From contig OX422218.1 of assembly GCA_949130495.1 (NCBI GenBank), positions 39,487,651-39,551,650 of the forward strand: DNA of 64,000 nucleotides, written 5' to 3'. Positions 1 through 11,193 of this stretch are shown here, piece by piece (within the stretch, counting starts at the first letter, position 1; the number at the start of each line of letters is the position of its first letter). Under the pieces are notes generated by a model. That model did not search any database. It worked only from the letters and a program-made list of their open reading frames with translations, and was not told where the DNA came from. The position numbers and the translations under genes are program-made. Source of the DNA: Sambucus nigra (lineage: Eukaryota; Streptophyta; Magnoliopsida; Dipsacales; Adoxaceae).

Positions 1-605
1 CATTAAAAAACTGTTCTTTTTAGGTTTATAACCTTTTTTTAAAATATAAAAGCAACTTTTAAAAAATTTACTTGGATAAAAAAGGGAACTTTTTTTTTAT
101 ATACAAACAGTTTTTTAATGCAAAGAGTTTATACGTATGATTTTATGATACATACATGTGTATAGTTAGTTCGACACATTAATAAGAGAGAGAGTATAGT
201 TAGTTATACACATTAATAAGAGAGAGAGAGAGAGAGAGGGAGATAGAGAGAGTCTTTTTGTTAAATGACACTCGGATTTCAACGATTGAGAGACATCAAA
301 AGATGATGTCTTTGACAACATCAAAAATTTTTCCCCATAATACCTGTTGGTCTATTCACAATTTAGTAGGTGCCGACACCAAATTTTATTTGTTCAAAGT
401 AATGGACTTCCAATTAGCATGGTACATATGATAACACCAATTAAAAATATTTAATAAATATTTTTTTAATAGTAAATGCAGTTACATACTCATCATATTA
501 TAATGTGTCAGTTTGATGGAATATTTTGTTAAACAAATCAAACAAGTAGTTTGGACTCGCGTAAACAAAACATACGGTGTCATTTTAAACAAAAAATCAC
601 AATAT
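1..605. other. AT-rich flank without a gene
   Basis: No coding signal is visible. The first 120 bases are A/T homopolymer runs resembling the tails of the 1.2-kb repeat units found further right. A stretch of about 35 bases (around 162-193 and 197-230) is duplicated in tandem just before a GA run. Around 290-318 a short palindrome-like run with the words agacatcaaa and gatgtct recalls the arms of the foldback element at 58384-58556. Confidence 0.5.
219..252. repeat. (GA)n microsatellite
   Basis: An almost pure run of GA dinucleotides, interrupted near its right end by GGGAGATA. Confidence 0.9.
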
Positions 606-985
606 CATGTTAACACAATATTATAAAGTTGATAAATTGTTCGGATTCCTTTACATTTTAATATGTTGTAAAATTTTTAAAAAGTTTACGAAGGAGTAAG
701 CATGCTGTCAAGTATGTCCTAAATTTTTTCCAAGAGTGAAATGAAAAAAAAAAAATTGCATCTAATACTTACAACTAGGAATTAGGTTATAAATATTAAG
801 CATATGTGTAAATGGGACCAATGAGAAAATGAATTGGATTAAAAAAAATTATTTTTCAATGTTCCCCATAAAAAACAGGTTGTATTATTTTTCATTACAA
901 AAACAATTAAATTTAAAGGCACGTATGAGATAATTTTTTATTTTTTTAATTTTCAACAAGACAAATTCAAAACATTTTTTTTTCT
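606..985. repeat. Diverged fragment of the 1.2-kb repeat unit
   Basis: This stretch follows the same order of words as the right half of the 1.2-kb units: taacacaatattataaag, then tttaatatgttgt, gcatctaata, aattaggttataaat, aaatgggaccaatgagaa, and finally caatgttccc. It is more diverged than any unit inside the arrays and is not joined to a second unit, so it looks like an older, isolated copy. Confidence 0.75.
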
Positions 986-1099
986 ATCAACAATATGGTA
1001 CGTGTGGATACCCACGTGACTTTCTTCAAGCAACCTATTGGAATATCAATAAGCTTGGTACAAATGATAACACTATAATATGGGAGAAGACCTTTCACG

Positions 1100-1319
1100 T
1101 GGCATAATAATGTATATATTGCAACATGTAAGGCCATGATATCCACAAAATCTTGTGATATTTATTAAAATATTTCTGTCAATTGTCACAATTTTTCTAT
1201 TCTAATAATTAGCTGTTTCTACCCACTCTTGCTATCTTTCAAGATTCTCATGGGTATTCAATTTCACACGGGATTCACATGGGTATCCACATGGGTATTT
1301 CAATATTTTAACTTGCACG

Positions 1320-1351
<32 letters not shown>

Positions 1352-2460
1352 GAACTTGAACAAAAGATTATATATTGCAACATGTAAGGCCATGATATCC
1401 ACAAAATCTTGTCATCTTTCGGGATTCACAAGGGTATCCACATGGGTAGTTCAATATTTTAAGTGGAAGCAATTATCGTTGATATTAGATATTGTTCCTA
1501 AATATTTGCAAATTTTTGCTGATACAAAAATGAGTTGCGCAGTTATAAATGGTCTACTGGGTCTTGCAGATGAGTGTTCTTTTGTACTTCTTTAAGCACA
1601 ACATTGGAATAAGAGAATCACTCCACACTTAAGCACATGTGAAAAGCTACCAAGAGTCCCAGTTTTTTACTCTCAAGTCACTCAATTATAACTGCTTTTA
1701 AATTTTTGCAAATTTTGCGAGATATAAAACTGAGTTGCGCTGCTGTGCGGAGAACTGCACGAAGTTTAAAATAGCCTCTGGGGCCTTGCAGATTGCTATT
1801 CTTTTGAACTTCTTTAACCATAACAATATAAGAAGAGAATCACTTGCTACCTACTTTCTTAGTAAATAAGTTCTTAGTCGGGTAGTGTCGCATTTTCATT
1901 GTGTATTGTTCGTATTTGGTAACAAGAAAATATCTGTAATCGGATCAAGTAGTGTTGTGTCACTTTGATTTGATAGTGCTCGTGATTGGTAAACAAATAA
2001 GATTTAGTTTCATGTTGCGCTTTCATTCGATTTTGTTCATGTGCGGTAAAAAAAAATAAGATTTCATGTCACGCTCGCTAAAAAATAATTATCGCGGGAT
2101 GTAAATAAAAAGAATGCAAAAAATTCAACTCGCGGTGATTCTATGGCGTATTTTTTTAATATTATTTTACTTCTTATAAATTTGGTTTCGTAAATTTAAA
2201 TTATAGGGAGAAAGTGTTATATATATTATGTTTTTATAAACACTTCTAAGTTTAATTTTAATGCACATTCTTATGTGTGTAAATGTTTATAAATGGTGAA
2301 TGGCTATTCTCTTATGCACGTGGTTGCAACTTTTTACACCTTCCCATTTTTCCTCATTCTATTCGGTCAGACCTTTAGCCATCGGGCCAAGGCAAAATAG
2401 GGTATTCAACGTATCATTATAAGAAATGAGTGTGTCCTTTTCACAATTATTATAATATAA
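1100..2460. repeat. Flanking repeat Q, copy 1
   Basis: Homologous to 58800-59740: both contain the blocks around atccacaaa-tcttgtgat, tcacatgggtattcaat, accaattatcgttgatatt, gagttgcgcag and gggtcttgcagat in the same order. Q1 has an internal direct duplication, since the stretch starting tatatattgcaacatg near 1113 is repeated near 1370. A second, looser tandem copy runs 1490-1650 versus 1685-1850. A small open frame at 1356-1595 has no recognisable domain and is treated as chance. No gene is seen. Confidence 0.65.
1318..1349. repeat. (TA)n microsatellite
   Basis: Uninterrupted TA dinucleotide run between two copies of the local duplication inside Q. Confidence 0.9.
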
Positions 2461-2876
2461 GGGTATGATCGCCTTTATTTTTCAAAGGAGAAAAATTATT
2501 AATAACCAAATCGGAGAAAAAGCCTCTCCTAGTGGCTCTTACAAGCGGTAAAGAAAAAATAAATAACACTAAAATTTACAAGATCTTGTGCGAGAAAAAG
2601 AAGACCTTAAATTATATTTAAGTGTCAATTTCTCCTCACGAGTTAAGTTCGAAAACTCCACTAAATAATTCTTGATTCTTTTCTGTTGAGAGTTATAGTC
2701 CACCAAGTCATCTTCATTGTTGCCTAGGATATCGAATGAATTGCTATCTTGTGTTTGAAAATGTATGTTTCTGCCTTTTTAAATAATTGAATCTTCAATA
2801 AAAGCCCTAGGTTTGGCTGAATTAGGACTCAGGCTGAATTAGGACTAAGGCCTAAATCAAATTTGGGGAGCTCGAC

Positions 2877-4176
2877 TTATAAATTCAATCCATGACTGAT
2901 TAAATTTGATATATCCTCTAGAGCTGGCATTTCATCTTCAGAAATTGAATTGTTATTCTCACTATTGACACTATCACAATAATCCACTATTTTAGATGCC
3001 AATATAATTGATGATACCACGTCCACTATACGATTCAGTATCACTATTTTCCCCACGCTACCTGATTTAGAGTTTATGCCATCTGCATTAGTTATGGTAT
3101 CATATTGAACAAGGCTTGTTTCAACCGTATTCTTGGGGGTATGCTCCATATTATTTGGTAAATCTTTAGAAGTCAAATTGTTATGAGCCACATGTGGAGT
3201 TGAGGTGTAATTTAATCTACCTAATTGTACATGATTTTCCTGCTGAACAGGTGGATCCAAATTTTTTCCATTATTCACCACGTGGACAGTTGGAGCTTCT
3301 TGACTTAAGGATATATAGGCACATGCATCATTAGCCCTATCATCTAACCCAAAATTCTCTCAGGTAGAGATATGTTTGCCAACAAACTCTTTTTCCATCT
3401 CATTATTCAAGTGAGTTCCATTTTTTTCGAAAAAATGAAAATGTTTTTTCGTACCTTGGTTAGAAACTCTTTGAGGTTTCCCTGATCCATGATGGGATTT
3501 ATGCTTGACATTTTTACAATTTGAAATTGCGTGTCCAACACTTCCACCATAATCACAAAAAGGTGGGGTATCCACAAAGGAAACTTTTATTCGAATTTTC
3601 TCATTTTCAACTTCAACCACCACAACAGTAGGAAGATTGAAAGAAAAATCAACTTCAATAAGAACCCTAACATATAAACCATACTTTTGGTTAATTGTAG
3701 ATGAGTCGTTTCGAATGGGGATCGCAATGCAGCGAGCAATTTCCAAAAAAAATCTCTGGTGCCAAAAAACTCCTGGTAAATCCAAAAATCGAACCCAAAC
3801 ATGGACATATGAGGAAAGAAAAGATGAGGGGTTAAAGTTTGGACACCTATGAATAATTTTGAAAAACAAATTTCTAATTTTAAGGGGCCAGGCATCCTTC
3901 CCCTTGAAAGATCTTCTAGAGAATCAATGTAAATAGTATAATATCCTTTACCTTTGGGAGTAAGCTTCAATGGTTTTGTGGCAGCCCTATTTTTGAGGTA
4001 ATTTTCTTCAACTCCTCTGTAGTTGGAACATGCTTGCCCTTCTCTAAAATCAACCTTCCCAACAATCTATATTTAAAAGATCGAAGTGACTCTCTGTAAA
4101 CATTTTCTGAGATCTTAATAACAGGAGTGTCATGGTGATAGTGGGGTTGAGGTAGATCGTGAAAGTAAGAAGACAT
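2877..4176 (-). pseudogene. DUF4283/zinc-knuckle LINE ORF1 remnant
   Basis: Reading leftward from 4176, the frames give an ORF1-type RNA-binding protein of plant L1 LINEs. First comes a segment with LLGRLILEKGK, then (frame break near 3970) PKGKGYYTIYIDSLEDLSR, then (frame break near 3860) VWVRFLDLPGVFWHQRFF. A CCHC-like knuckle follows at about 3510-3555, reading CDYGGSVGHAISNC. The second zinc-ligand Cys is replaced by Gly while the first Cys, His and last Cys remain. An acidic, Ser/Asn-rich tail lies at 2877-3281. At least two frameshifts and internal stops make it non-functional. To its left, 2490-2580 resembles a plant LINE 3' end ending in a short A-rich tract on this strand, so this may be a 3' part of a LINE derivative without ORF2. 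Confidence 0.8.
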
Positions 4177-5618
4177 ATGTGAGGTTCCATGTGCGCCCGA
4201 GTGAGCAAGGCAATAGGTGGATTCGCGTGATGGGTTTTCCCCTGCACCTATGGGGGGAAGAAGTTTTTAAAGTTGTTGGTGATAAATGTGGAGGCTTTGC
4301 AAGAGTTGACCATGATATCTTAATAGGGGAGGAGTTGCGCTGGGCTAGAATCCTTGTACATGGGATGGAGCTCCTCCCAACCAAAATAACCATCGCTAGT
4401 GGGGGCTGGGTGTTTGTTTTAACCATCTGTGAGAATGTTCAGTTATGTATAAGTGGAGTTGTAGCAACTCAAATAGAGGAATGCACTTTGTTATCATTCG
4501 AGGTTCCTGATGCAGATGGGCAACTTCAGGCGACATACAATTCTAGAAAAGAGGTGAACTGTGTCGCCGTGGAGGTGCCGAAGCAGGCAACGACCTACGT
4601 AGAGGGTTGTGGTGAATGTGATGGAGGCAGGGAATTCGCACTTGGGCATGATGAGATGTATACTACAGAGATTACGACTACGACATCGATAGCAACGCTC
4701 AAAACACGAATAGGAGGGGAACTCATCGGAGGCATCATGGAGGAGAAACAAAAGGTCGTCAGCGAGGGAATACTGCAGACCAGTAAACCGGAGATAGGGG
4801 TAGGGAATGCGAAGCTTGTACCGATTACGGCGTCAGCTGGATGGAAATCCGACGATAGTAGCATCCCTGCACATGGATGGGCGGTTGAGACACTGTTGCT
4901 CGATGGAGAGGACTCATCATGGAACAAAGCGGACAGCCCCAATTCAAACGCTTTGGGTTCAATAAAAATTGATCAGCATGTAGGGTGTAAAGTATTTCAT
5001 ATAGTGAAAGACACTACAAAAGGGATAGAACCGGGTGTGAGTGGAACATTTATTAATTGTATAGAAGGGACAAAAAAGGATGGAAGGGCATAGTGCCACA
5101 TTGACAATGCATGTGTGGAAAAAAATAGTTTATTTAAGGAAAAAGGGTGGATTTCTGTAAAGGGTAATAAAGATATAAATAATCAGTCTCTAGACGGTGG
5201 GGCAGAATTATTAAATAGCAACAGTAGGGTATCTGTCTCTACTCACATGCCACTTTCGGCATATGCGGAACTGGAAAATGAGTGTGTGGGGGTTATTCCT
5301 GAAAAGGATGTTCAAGTGGACAATTATTTAGTCAGTGGCGGATCTCGGGGGATACGAACCAGGAAGAAATTATTTATTTCAGCCAGGCAAAGGGTTAAAC
5401 AAGTGGCAGTTAATGGGAGGATCCCTATTTCAGGTTTCAAGACTACGCATGCTATCAATATGGGTGGATCTGTCAACTCAGACAAGGGGACAATGTGTGA
5501 GGAATATAAAGAATGTTGTTTTAATAAACGTGGTGGTTTGTTAAACAATTTGTGCAGCAATAGCGTGGGGACCATACCAAATTCCAAGCAAAAATATCAT
5601 ATGTCACAGGGGCATTAA
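4131..5618 (+). pseudogene. LINE ORF1, C-terminal half (DUF4283-type)
   Basis: The frame is open well upstream of the first GTG at 4179, so the start is a truncation, not a real initiator. The N-terminal part contains RWIRVMGFPLHLWGEEVF, GDKCGGF and LRWARILVHG, the signature block after the DUF4283 domain in plant L1 ORF1 proteins. The remainder is a low-complexity Thr/Ser/Asp-rich tail. A TAG at 5091-5093 interrupts the frame. The copy at 18087 has CAG there and reads through, so the stop is a local mutation. The same frame then continues to 5618. Between 5619 and 6110 only short frames remain and they may be the ORF1/ORF2 junction. It lies head-to-head with the minus-strand DUF4283 remnant and continues into the endonuclease fragment. 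Confidence 0.8.
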
Positions 5619-6110
5619 GATGGAGGCAATAAAATCAGAGAGGGGGTGTTATCGTCTGAGAAGAGGGTTAAATTAGTAAATATTAATCTGGGGGGGGGGG
5701 AGAAAATAAAGAAGGAGGGGAGTTAAGGAAAAAGCATGGGTGAGAGGTGTTCATGGAAAAAAATAAAGGGAAGAATGACGTTTATCTCGGATCATCCTTG
5801 TTAAATCTTAAAAATATTAAGGCGTTTTGTAGTGTGGGGAAAAAAGGAATAAAAGGCAACGCATTGATGAAATGTAGTGAGGGGAAAAAAGCGATGGTGG
5901 TGGCTAGCGAAATGTCGACGGGGACAGTAAAAAAGAGGATGCGTCTTTTCAGGAACTAAACGATTCGAGACTATGGGTAGAGTTAAATATTCCAAACCAG
6001 GAAGAAATTATTAATACTAATGAGGAAGAAGGCTGGGACAAAGATCCGATGGGATGGAGGGAGGACTTATTAGGATATTTTAGCAACGACGCGGGAATTG
6101 TTCTTAAGGG

Positions 6111-6940
6111 GTGCGAGATGGAGGGGGCCTTCCTTTCTGTGTGGGAGGCGACTTCAATGTGGTGAGATTCGGAACGGAAAGAAGCAACGGTGGTATAATT
6201 GATCGATATATGAGAGATTCATCTGACTTCATTAACGGGATGGATCTAATGGACTTAACCCTAGAAGGGGGTTTGTTTACCTGGTCGACCCTCAGGGATC
6301 TGCCGTCTTTATCTCGACTAGACAGATTTCTTATATCTCTGGGTTAGGAGGAGCATTTTCCAGGTGTAATCCAGTCTTGTTTACCTAGGTTAATGTCGGA
6401 TCATTGTCCTATTCTTCTTGAATGTGGGGGATTGAGGGAAGGGAGTATTCCATTTAGATTTGAGAATATGTGGCTCAAGGAATCGAATTTTCAGGATAGA
6501 GTTAGAGATTGGTGGCTTAGGTATGAGGTGGAAGGGAATGCTAGTTTCAGATTGCCTGTAAAGCTAAGTTTGCTCAAAGAAGATTTAAGGAAGTGGAACA
6601 GAGAAGTGTTAGGTAATATTTGGGTGGTTATAACAGGTTTGATGAAGGAGATAAGAAGTGTTGACGAGAAAGAAGAGACATACATGCTATCGGAAGAGGA
6701 GAGGAGAGTTAGAGAGACTAAAAAGGGGGAGTTAGGGAAGAGGTTAATTCAGGAAGAAATCAGTTGGCGACAAAAACCCAGGGCTCTATGGTTGAGGGAA
6801 GGAGAATCGAATACTAAGTTCTTTCACAAAGCCGCAAATGCCCACCGATGCGGGAACTTTATAGGCAAAATTGAAGTGGGGGGAGAGGTGTTCAAAGAGG
6901 CGAGTGAGGTGAGGGGGTCCAAGTGGGGGAGAGGTGTTCG
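6111..6940 (+). pseudogene. LINE ORF2 endonuclease fragment (no RT)
   Basis: The translation contains FCVGGDFNVVRF (catalytic GDFN motif of APE-type endonucleases), then LEGGLFTWS and LSRLDRFL. After one in-frame TAG at 6345-6347 come MSDHCPILLECGG (the catalytic SDH motif), RFENMWLKE, WRQKPRALWLREGESNTKFFH and AANAHR, the linker just before the reverse transcriptase of plant L1 elements. The N-terminal third of the endonuclease is missing and the frame diverges from LINE sequence at about 6910, after a short duplicated stretch ending in GTGTTCGAAGAG. No RT motif follows. All R copies share the TAG, so it predates the duplications. Confidence 0.85.
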
Positions 6941-8565
6941 AAGAGACACTTTGTGTAATTGGAAAGTTAACTCAAGATTTTGGGATTTTATTACAAGGCA
7001 AAAAGATAGGCGTTATAATTACAAAGCGGTCTTTTGACAAAATATTTACAATGTTATTTTATAAAAACTGGCTGTGTTATCTTGAAAAAAGTAGCAGTGG
7101 TTTAAATAACAATATTAAAATGTTATTTTATTTAAATTGAATATCTAATGTTACAGACTAAACGTGGTATACTAGTTTGGTCCGAGCGAGGGCATACATG
7201 TATAAATGAAGGTAAATAAAGAGATGTATATCAAAGGAATCCCTATTGAAGGCCAGAACGTAAGTTTGCCCCAAGATCTACTATAAACTGTATGCACTAA
7301 ATTTCCCAATTGCCCCAACTCCAATGTTCCACCACAATACCTCAACGAGGGTCTATGCCTTCTACGACCATATTGTGTTGACCAGAATAAGCTTAAAAAC
7401 AAAGAATATAATACTTCTACTTAGATGAAACTAAAATCTATATGTTTTGAACTGTAATGTACACTACTCAAATAAGAATGATACGCGTTGAGTAAAATTA
7501 GTAAAATATGCTTTGGGCAAGGTCGTTTTGAGTAGGGTGTTAAAGTAAAAATAATTACTTTTCATGAAACCAATAATAAAAATATATGAAATCGATGGTC
7601 ATCATAAAAATTTCAAATGCATAAATACGCCTACAAAACCTCTAAAACTCGAAGAATGTGGGAATGTAATGCATGTTGAAAAGTCGGCTAACCAACGTGC
7701 ATCATCGTTTACATCGATTGGCCAAAATTTCTTTGTAGGTGTCTATCAGTGGGCCAATGTGCATCATTTCAGTGTCGATTGGCTGACTTGACTTTGTGCA
7801 TTGTGTCGGCTGACCGACGTGCAGCGTCGTTTGGAAAACTGTGCCTTTATAACCTAAATATAATATACATACATGCAATCAAATAATTTATTAGAGAAAA
7901 TGCATTTCGTTTTAAAAATGAAGTTCACGCCTGTTTCAAAATATGCACTACAAATGTAACAATGTACAAGGACTGCATTTTTGTTCCGCAACCGCCCCAA
8001 TTTGGATTTTACATTTTATGGGAAGAAAAAGAAATCTATAAAAATAAGGTACTAAATAGTTTTGTCAGAAAAATTTAAATAATTACTCAAGTAAAAAACT
8101 GATGTTGGAAAAATTGAATCTATGGTCTGAAAATACCATGTACAAATCAATGTATAGAATAAGCATCACGACGAAACCACGTTCTGCAGCAATAAAAAAT
8201 TGAAATAAAATAGAGTAAACACACAACGTTACAAAAACCCAATTTTAAAATAGCAGAAAACACTATCAGATTCATAATTCTCCCATGTGTTCGTTATTCA
8301 GACCAACAAAAAAATTATGCTACATTCTTGGGTTAATATTAGGAAAAATTACATTGTTTTTGTCAACTACATAAAATTTTCCTTTTATGCTCAATATAAG
8401 TTTCATTTTACCATCTATTTATCATAATGTACAATGAAAGATAGATATTATTCAACACAAGAGAACCAACTAAAGACATCACAACAATTTCTTATCCTAT
8501 GAAATGAACTGTAATATTATAATACAATGCCATTACGAAATCTGTACAAATTATATGTAAAAAAA
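6941..8565. repeat. Non-coding tail of R, copy 1
   Basis: No gene is recognised. The tail recurs at 31741-33339, 53961-55612, 20475-21083 and 60226-63540. Around 7660-7835 a degenerate motif built on GTCGGCTGACCGACGTGCAG is repeated. Between 7172 and 7402 the minus strand reads a short frame with WSTQYGRRRH and GGTLELGQL, and a related version lies inverted inside the CACTA element at 37190-37310. The tail breaks into a truncated LTR at 8566, whereas the copy at 63480-63540 continues without it. Confidence 0.65.
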
Positions 8566-9188
8566 ACTTACATAGGTGTAATAAAGAGTTGTGCCTACAA
8601 AAACGGAGAAAAACAAGGTAAACCCCTTTTAATAACACATTTGAATAACCTCCTGATGACTTTTTCTATTTGCTATTAATTGTTGCCAACGTGGGGCTCT
8701 GCATGATATATAATATCCTTAACATTCACAATCAAGCGCAGTGTGGGAGGAATGGACACACCAATCTTGATCAAAATTGATTAAAAGTTGAGCTTGAAAT
8801 GACAATCCTTGTTAAGCTTGAAACCAAAATCTTTGTGAGAACCTTGATAAAGTCTCTAGAACCATAGTGAGCAAAAATGAAGGACAACAACTAGTTGGAG
8901 TCTCCCAAATAGGAGATTCTAAAATTACTGAGTTGACTAAGGTTTCACAGTGTGATCAAACCAAGTGAAAAGATCTCCACTATCACCAAAACCATGAGAA
9001 TAAACAAAACCCATTGATTTCCACCATGATAGACGCAAGGGTACAAAAAAAAATAATGTCTCTTAGACCGTAATGAGGTTGATCAAAATTGATTCAGAGG
9101 CTCAATTATCGGTTTTGACTGGACCGACACCTATAAAGAGCCTTTTGGGAAAAATGAGCTTAATCACAATGGATTCAGAGGCGCTAAC

Positions 9189-10039
9189 TGATAATACGCA
9201 TATATCGCGTATTTCATCCGTCGAACCTACGCATGTTAGCTCCCTTGGGTGCCTTAATCTCTATATTTAAGCCCGTTAACCAGAAAACCTCGGTTTATAT
9301 TGATAACAGGCTATATGAGGTATAATTGGGCTTTTGTTGGTATTTAGGTACTAAGAATGGAGTTTGGATGCATTCCGCGCAATTTTCGTACACAATCACA
9401 CGTTCAAGGGCAATCCAGTCATTTTACAGCTTTGGCACACGGAAGTTGTATCTCTCCTCGCTAGCTTCGCGTGACCGCCAACGGTGCGTGATTCCGAGTC
9501 CGTATGACGAAGTTACGACAATTTGAGCGGAGATGGAAAGCATGCCAAAACAGGGGAAACTGCTGTCTGCCATGCTTGATCGATCGATTGAGCCTGGAGG
9601 TCGATCGATCGACCGCAGTTTAATACGCGTGCGACTAATTTTCGGTTAAGTATTTATTCTCGCAACATTTGCTTAAATTCCTTATTCTGTCAAGTTTATG
9701 TTTAATTGATAATGCTCGATTAAATTGCTTTCAAGCCGGAATCTTGATTAGTAGTTGTTTCGATCCGTATGGTTGGATGATATCCCGATCCTCGTTTTTA
9801 CTCTATTTAGACTTAACTTCTCTTTTCTTTTATTTACGACCAACAATCACCTTTTTACACTTTTATTCCTGAATTTAATAATCTTTTACGATCTATTAAA
9901 CATTCTCTATGGATTCGATACCCGACTTACAGCTGTACTCACTAGTTGAGTGTAGTCGTAATTTAGGTTTTGTATTAACGCGGTGAAACAAATTCAACGA
10001 TTAGTGTTCTGACGAGACACTACTTTTCACGCCTAATCA
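9189..10039. mobile_element. Solo LTR with TSD CTAAC, internally deleted
   Basis: Starts TGATAATACGC and ends CGCCTAATCA, flanked by CTAAC at 9184-9188 and 10040-10044. Elements B1 and B2 have an uninterrupted gaggcgctaaccc-like site at this position, which confirms the insertion. At 851 bp it is about 556 bp shorter than its counterpart at 33982-35388, with the deletion near 9619 just after a GATCGATCGA-rich block. The superfamily (probably Gypsy, given the size) is an inference. Frames inside it are treated as chance. Confidence 0.85.
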
Positions 10040-10560
10040 CTAACCCTTTTTTTTTGGAGAAAGGGGCTTGATCTCGATGGATTTAGAGGCCTACTGAATT
10101 TGTGGAACATGCGTACATAGTACAAGATCATGTATTCAATGTAGGTCAAGTTCCCAAAAATAAAGTTTTTTTTTTTTTTTTAAATGAGAAAACAAAAATA
10201 TTTAGTGGATACCCATATTAGTTTCTTAAAAAATCTTGATTAAGACAATCGCGGATTGGATAAAAAAACACAATGTATACTCTTAATGACAAGAGTATCA
10301 TTCAAAAACATTGTTCCAATATTATGTCAGATCACTCAGCTCAAATGGGCCGGATTGGACAAATTAGAGTTTGATCCATCTGTTTTGCAACACATTCTCT
10401 TAACTGGGTATCAAAATGGTTTTGAAATAATTTTTTTTGGCAGTTAAAACAAGAATGGGGTTAAGGTTAATGATGAAAAACAATGGGAGACGTCTCTGCA
10501 GTTTATTAACTAATGAGAACCTGAGATCAAGAACCTTAATACAGAGTAGAAGCTTGTGCA

Positions 10561-10827
10561 CTATTTCTGAACAAATTTCCCATTTTCTTTCTTGATGCGG
10601 ATCAATGAAGATTTGTCTTTGACATGTGTAAGGTAAAGTCCACGGGATGGGGCCATACTCGTTGCAGTCGTCGTTTTTGCTTTCGAGATACACTGAACAT
10701 CAGGAACTATTACATTTCCAGTACCAAATGATTTACTAACATACACAATCAAACTAACCAGGTGGTCCAGAAAGGAGCAGGCCTGAGAATAGAGAGGTGG
10801 GTAACAAGAATAGGCAATGTTTTGCAA
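10561..10827 (-). pseudogene. Captured TruA-type pseudouridine synthase fragment
   Basis: The 88-residue frame reads SFLDHLVSLIVYVSKSFGTG, then VPDVQCISKAK and SMAPSRGLYLTHVKD. This matches the C-terminal pattern of TruA-family tRNA pseudouridine synthases as I know it: FLxHxVRxxVxxLxxVGxGxLTxxDV, an AKxxxxA stretch, and APxxGLYLxxVxY. The catalytic Asp region is absent, so it is only a C-terminal piece. It lies just inside the primer-binding site of the Copia-like element, where gag would start, after a short frame beginning MSNP that ends at a stop. Three more copies lie at the same place in the other elements. The assignment rests on motif recognition only; a chance Copia leader frame is the alternative. 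Confidence 0.55.
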
Positions 10828-10911
10828 CCGGCAGATGGTAGCTATAAATGGTAACTACCGCCGCCGGAGAAACGGAATATCATGATCGGGATTACTCGTG
10901 AGAGCTTTACC

Positions 10912-10923
10912 GCTATGATACCA
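10912..10923 (-). other. Primer-binding site (tRNA-Met type), element A1
   Basis: On the minus strand the bases immediately downstream of the LTR read TGGTATCATAGC, close to the TGGTATCAGAGC site complementary to the 3' end of initiator tRNA-Met that Copia elements commonly use. One base differs. Confidence 0.8.
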
Positions 10924-11193
10924 TGTAGAATTTAATAACTCAATATTCAGTTTCTGTAACTATTCTGAGTATTTTATTGAAGTTAAGGTTGCCTTTATAT
11001 AGCAGCAAACAAGCCCTACGGTTTATAAACTTAAAACAATATACGTGTTATAAAGAGTTTTTCCTACATAAAAGGAGAAAAACAGGGTAAGCCCTTTTTA
11101 ATAGCACATGTGAATAACCTCGTGACGACTTTTTCTATTTGTTGTTATTTTTTTCTAATGTGGGGTTGTGCATGATATCTAATATCCATAACA
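10924..11193 (-). repeat. 270-bp LTR of element A1
   Basis: On the plus strand it starts TGTAGAATTTAATAACTC and ends ATATCCATAACA. Near-identical copies lie at 13609-13879, 15329-15598, 43359-43628, 46044-46314 and 47766-48035. Confidence 0.85.

Larger units (their letters stand above)
2490..8565. repeat. Composite repeat R, copy 1 (nested LINE pieces)
   Basis: Reference copy of a composite repeat found again at 27646-33339 (offset about 24,777) and partly at 18057-18792, 20475-21083, 24634-25276, 51689-55612 and 60226-64000. Its order is: minus-strand DUF4283 pseudogene, plus-strand LINE ORF1 C-terminal half, plus-strand LINE endonuclease fragment that stops before the reverse transcriptase, then a non-coding tail of about 1.6 kb. 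The pieces come from different LINE lineages facing apart, so R is a nest that was later duplicated as one block. No terminal inverted repeats or target duplication could be assigned to R as a whole. Confidence 0.75.
8566..11193 (-). mobile_element. Copia-like element A1, 3' LTR truncated
   Basis: Minus-oriented, internally deleted Copia-type LTR element. From right to left it has a 270-bp 5' LTR (10924-11193), a primer-binding site (10912-10923), a TruA-like fragment, non-coding spacer interrupted by a solo LTR (9189-10039), a decayed polypurine tract (8726-8737) and the last ~160 bp of the 3' LTR (8566-8725), broken where it meets R. No gag, integrase or reverse transcriptase domain is visible, so it could only have moved in trans. 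The flank right of the 5' LTR is TTTAT, as in element B1, suggesting A1 is a duplicate of B1 rather than an independent insertion. Confidence 0.75.

Noticed and set aside
1356..1595. 79-codon frame in repeat Q
   Set aside because: It starts in the TA microsatellite flank, crosses a local duplication and is not kept in the homologous copy at 58800-59740.
4494..4942. Minus-strand frames opposite the LINE ORF1 (also 18128-18469, 29372-29743, 51690-52034)
   Set aside because: They are antisense shadows of a biased Thr/Ser/Gly-rich plus-strand coding region with recognisable LINE homology.
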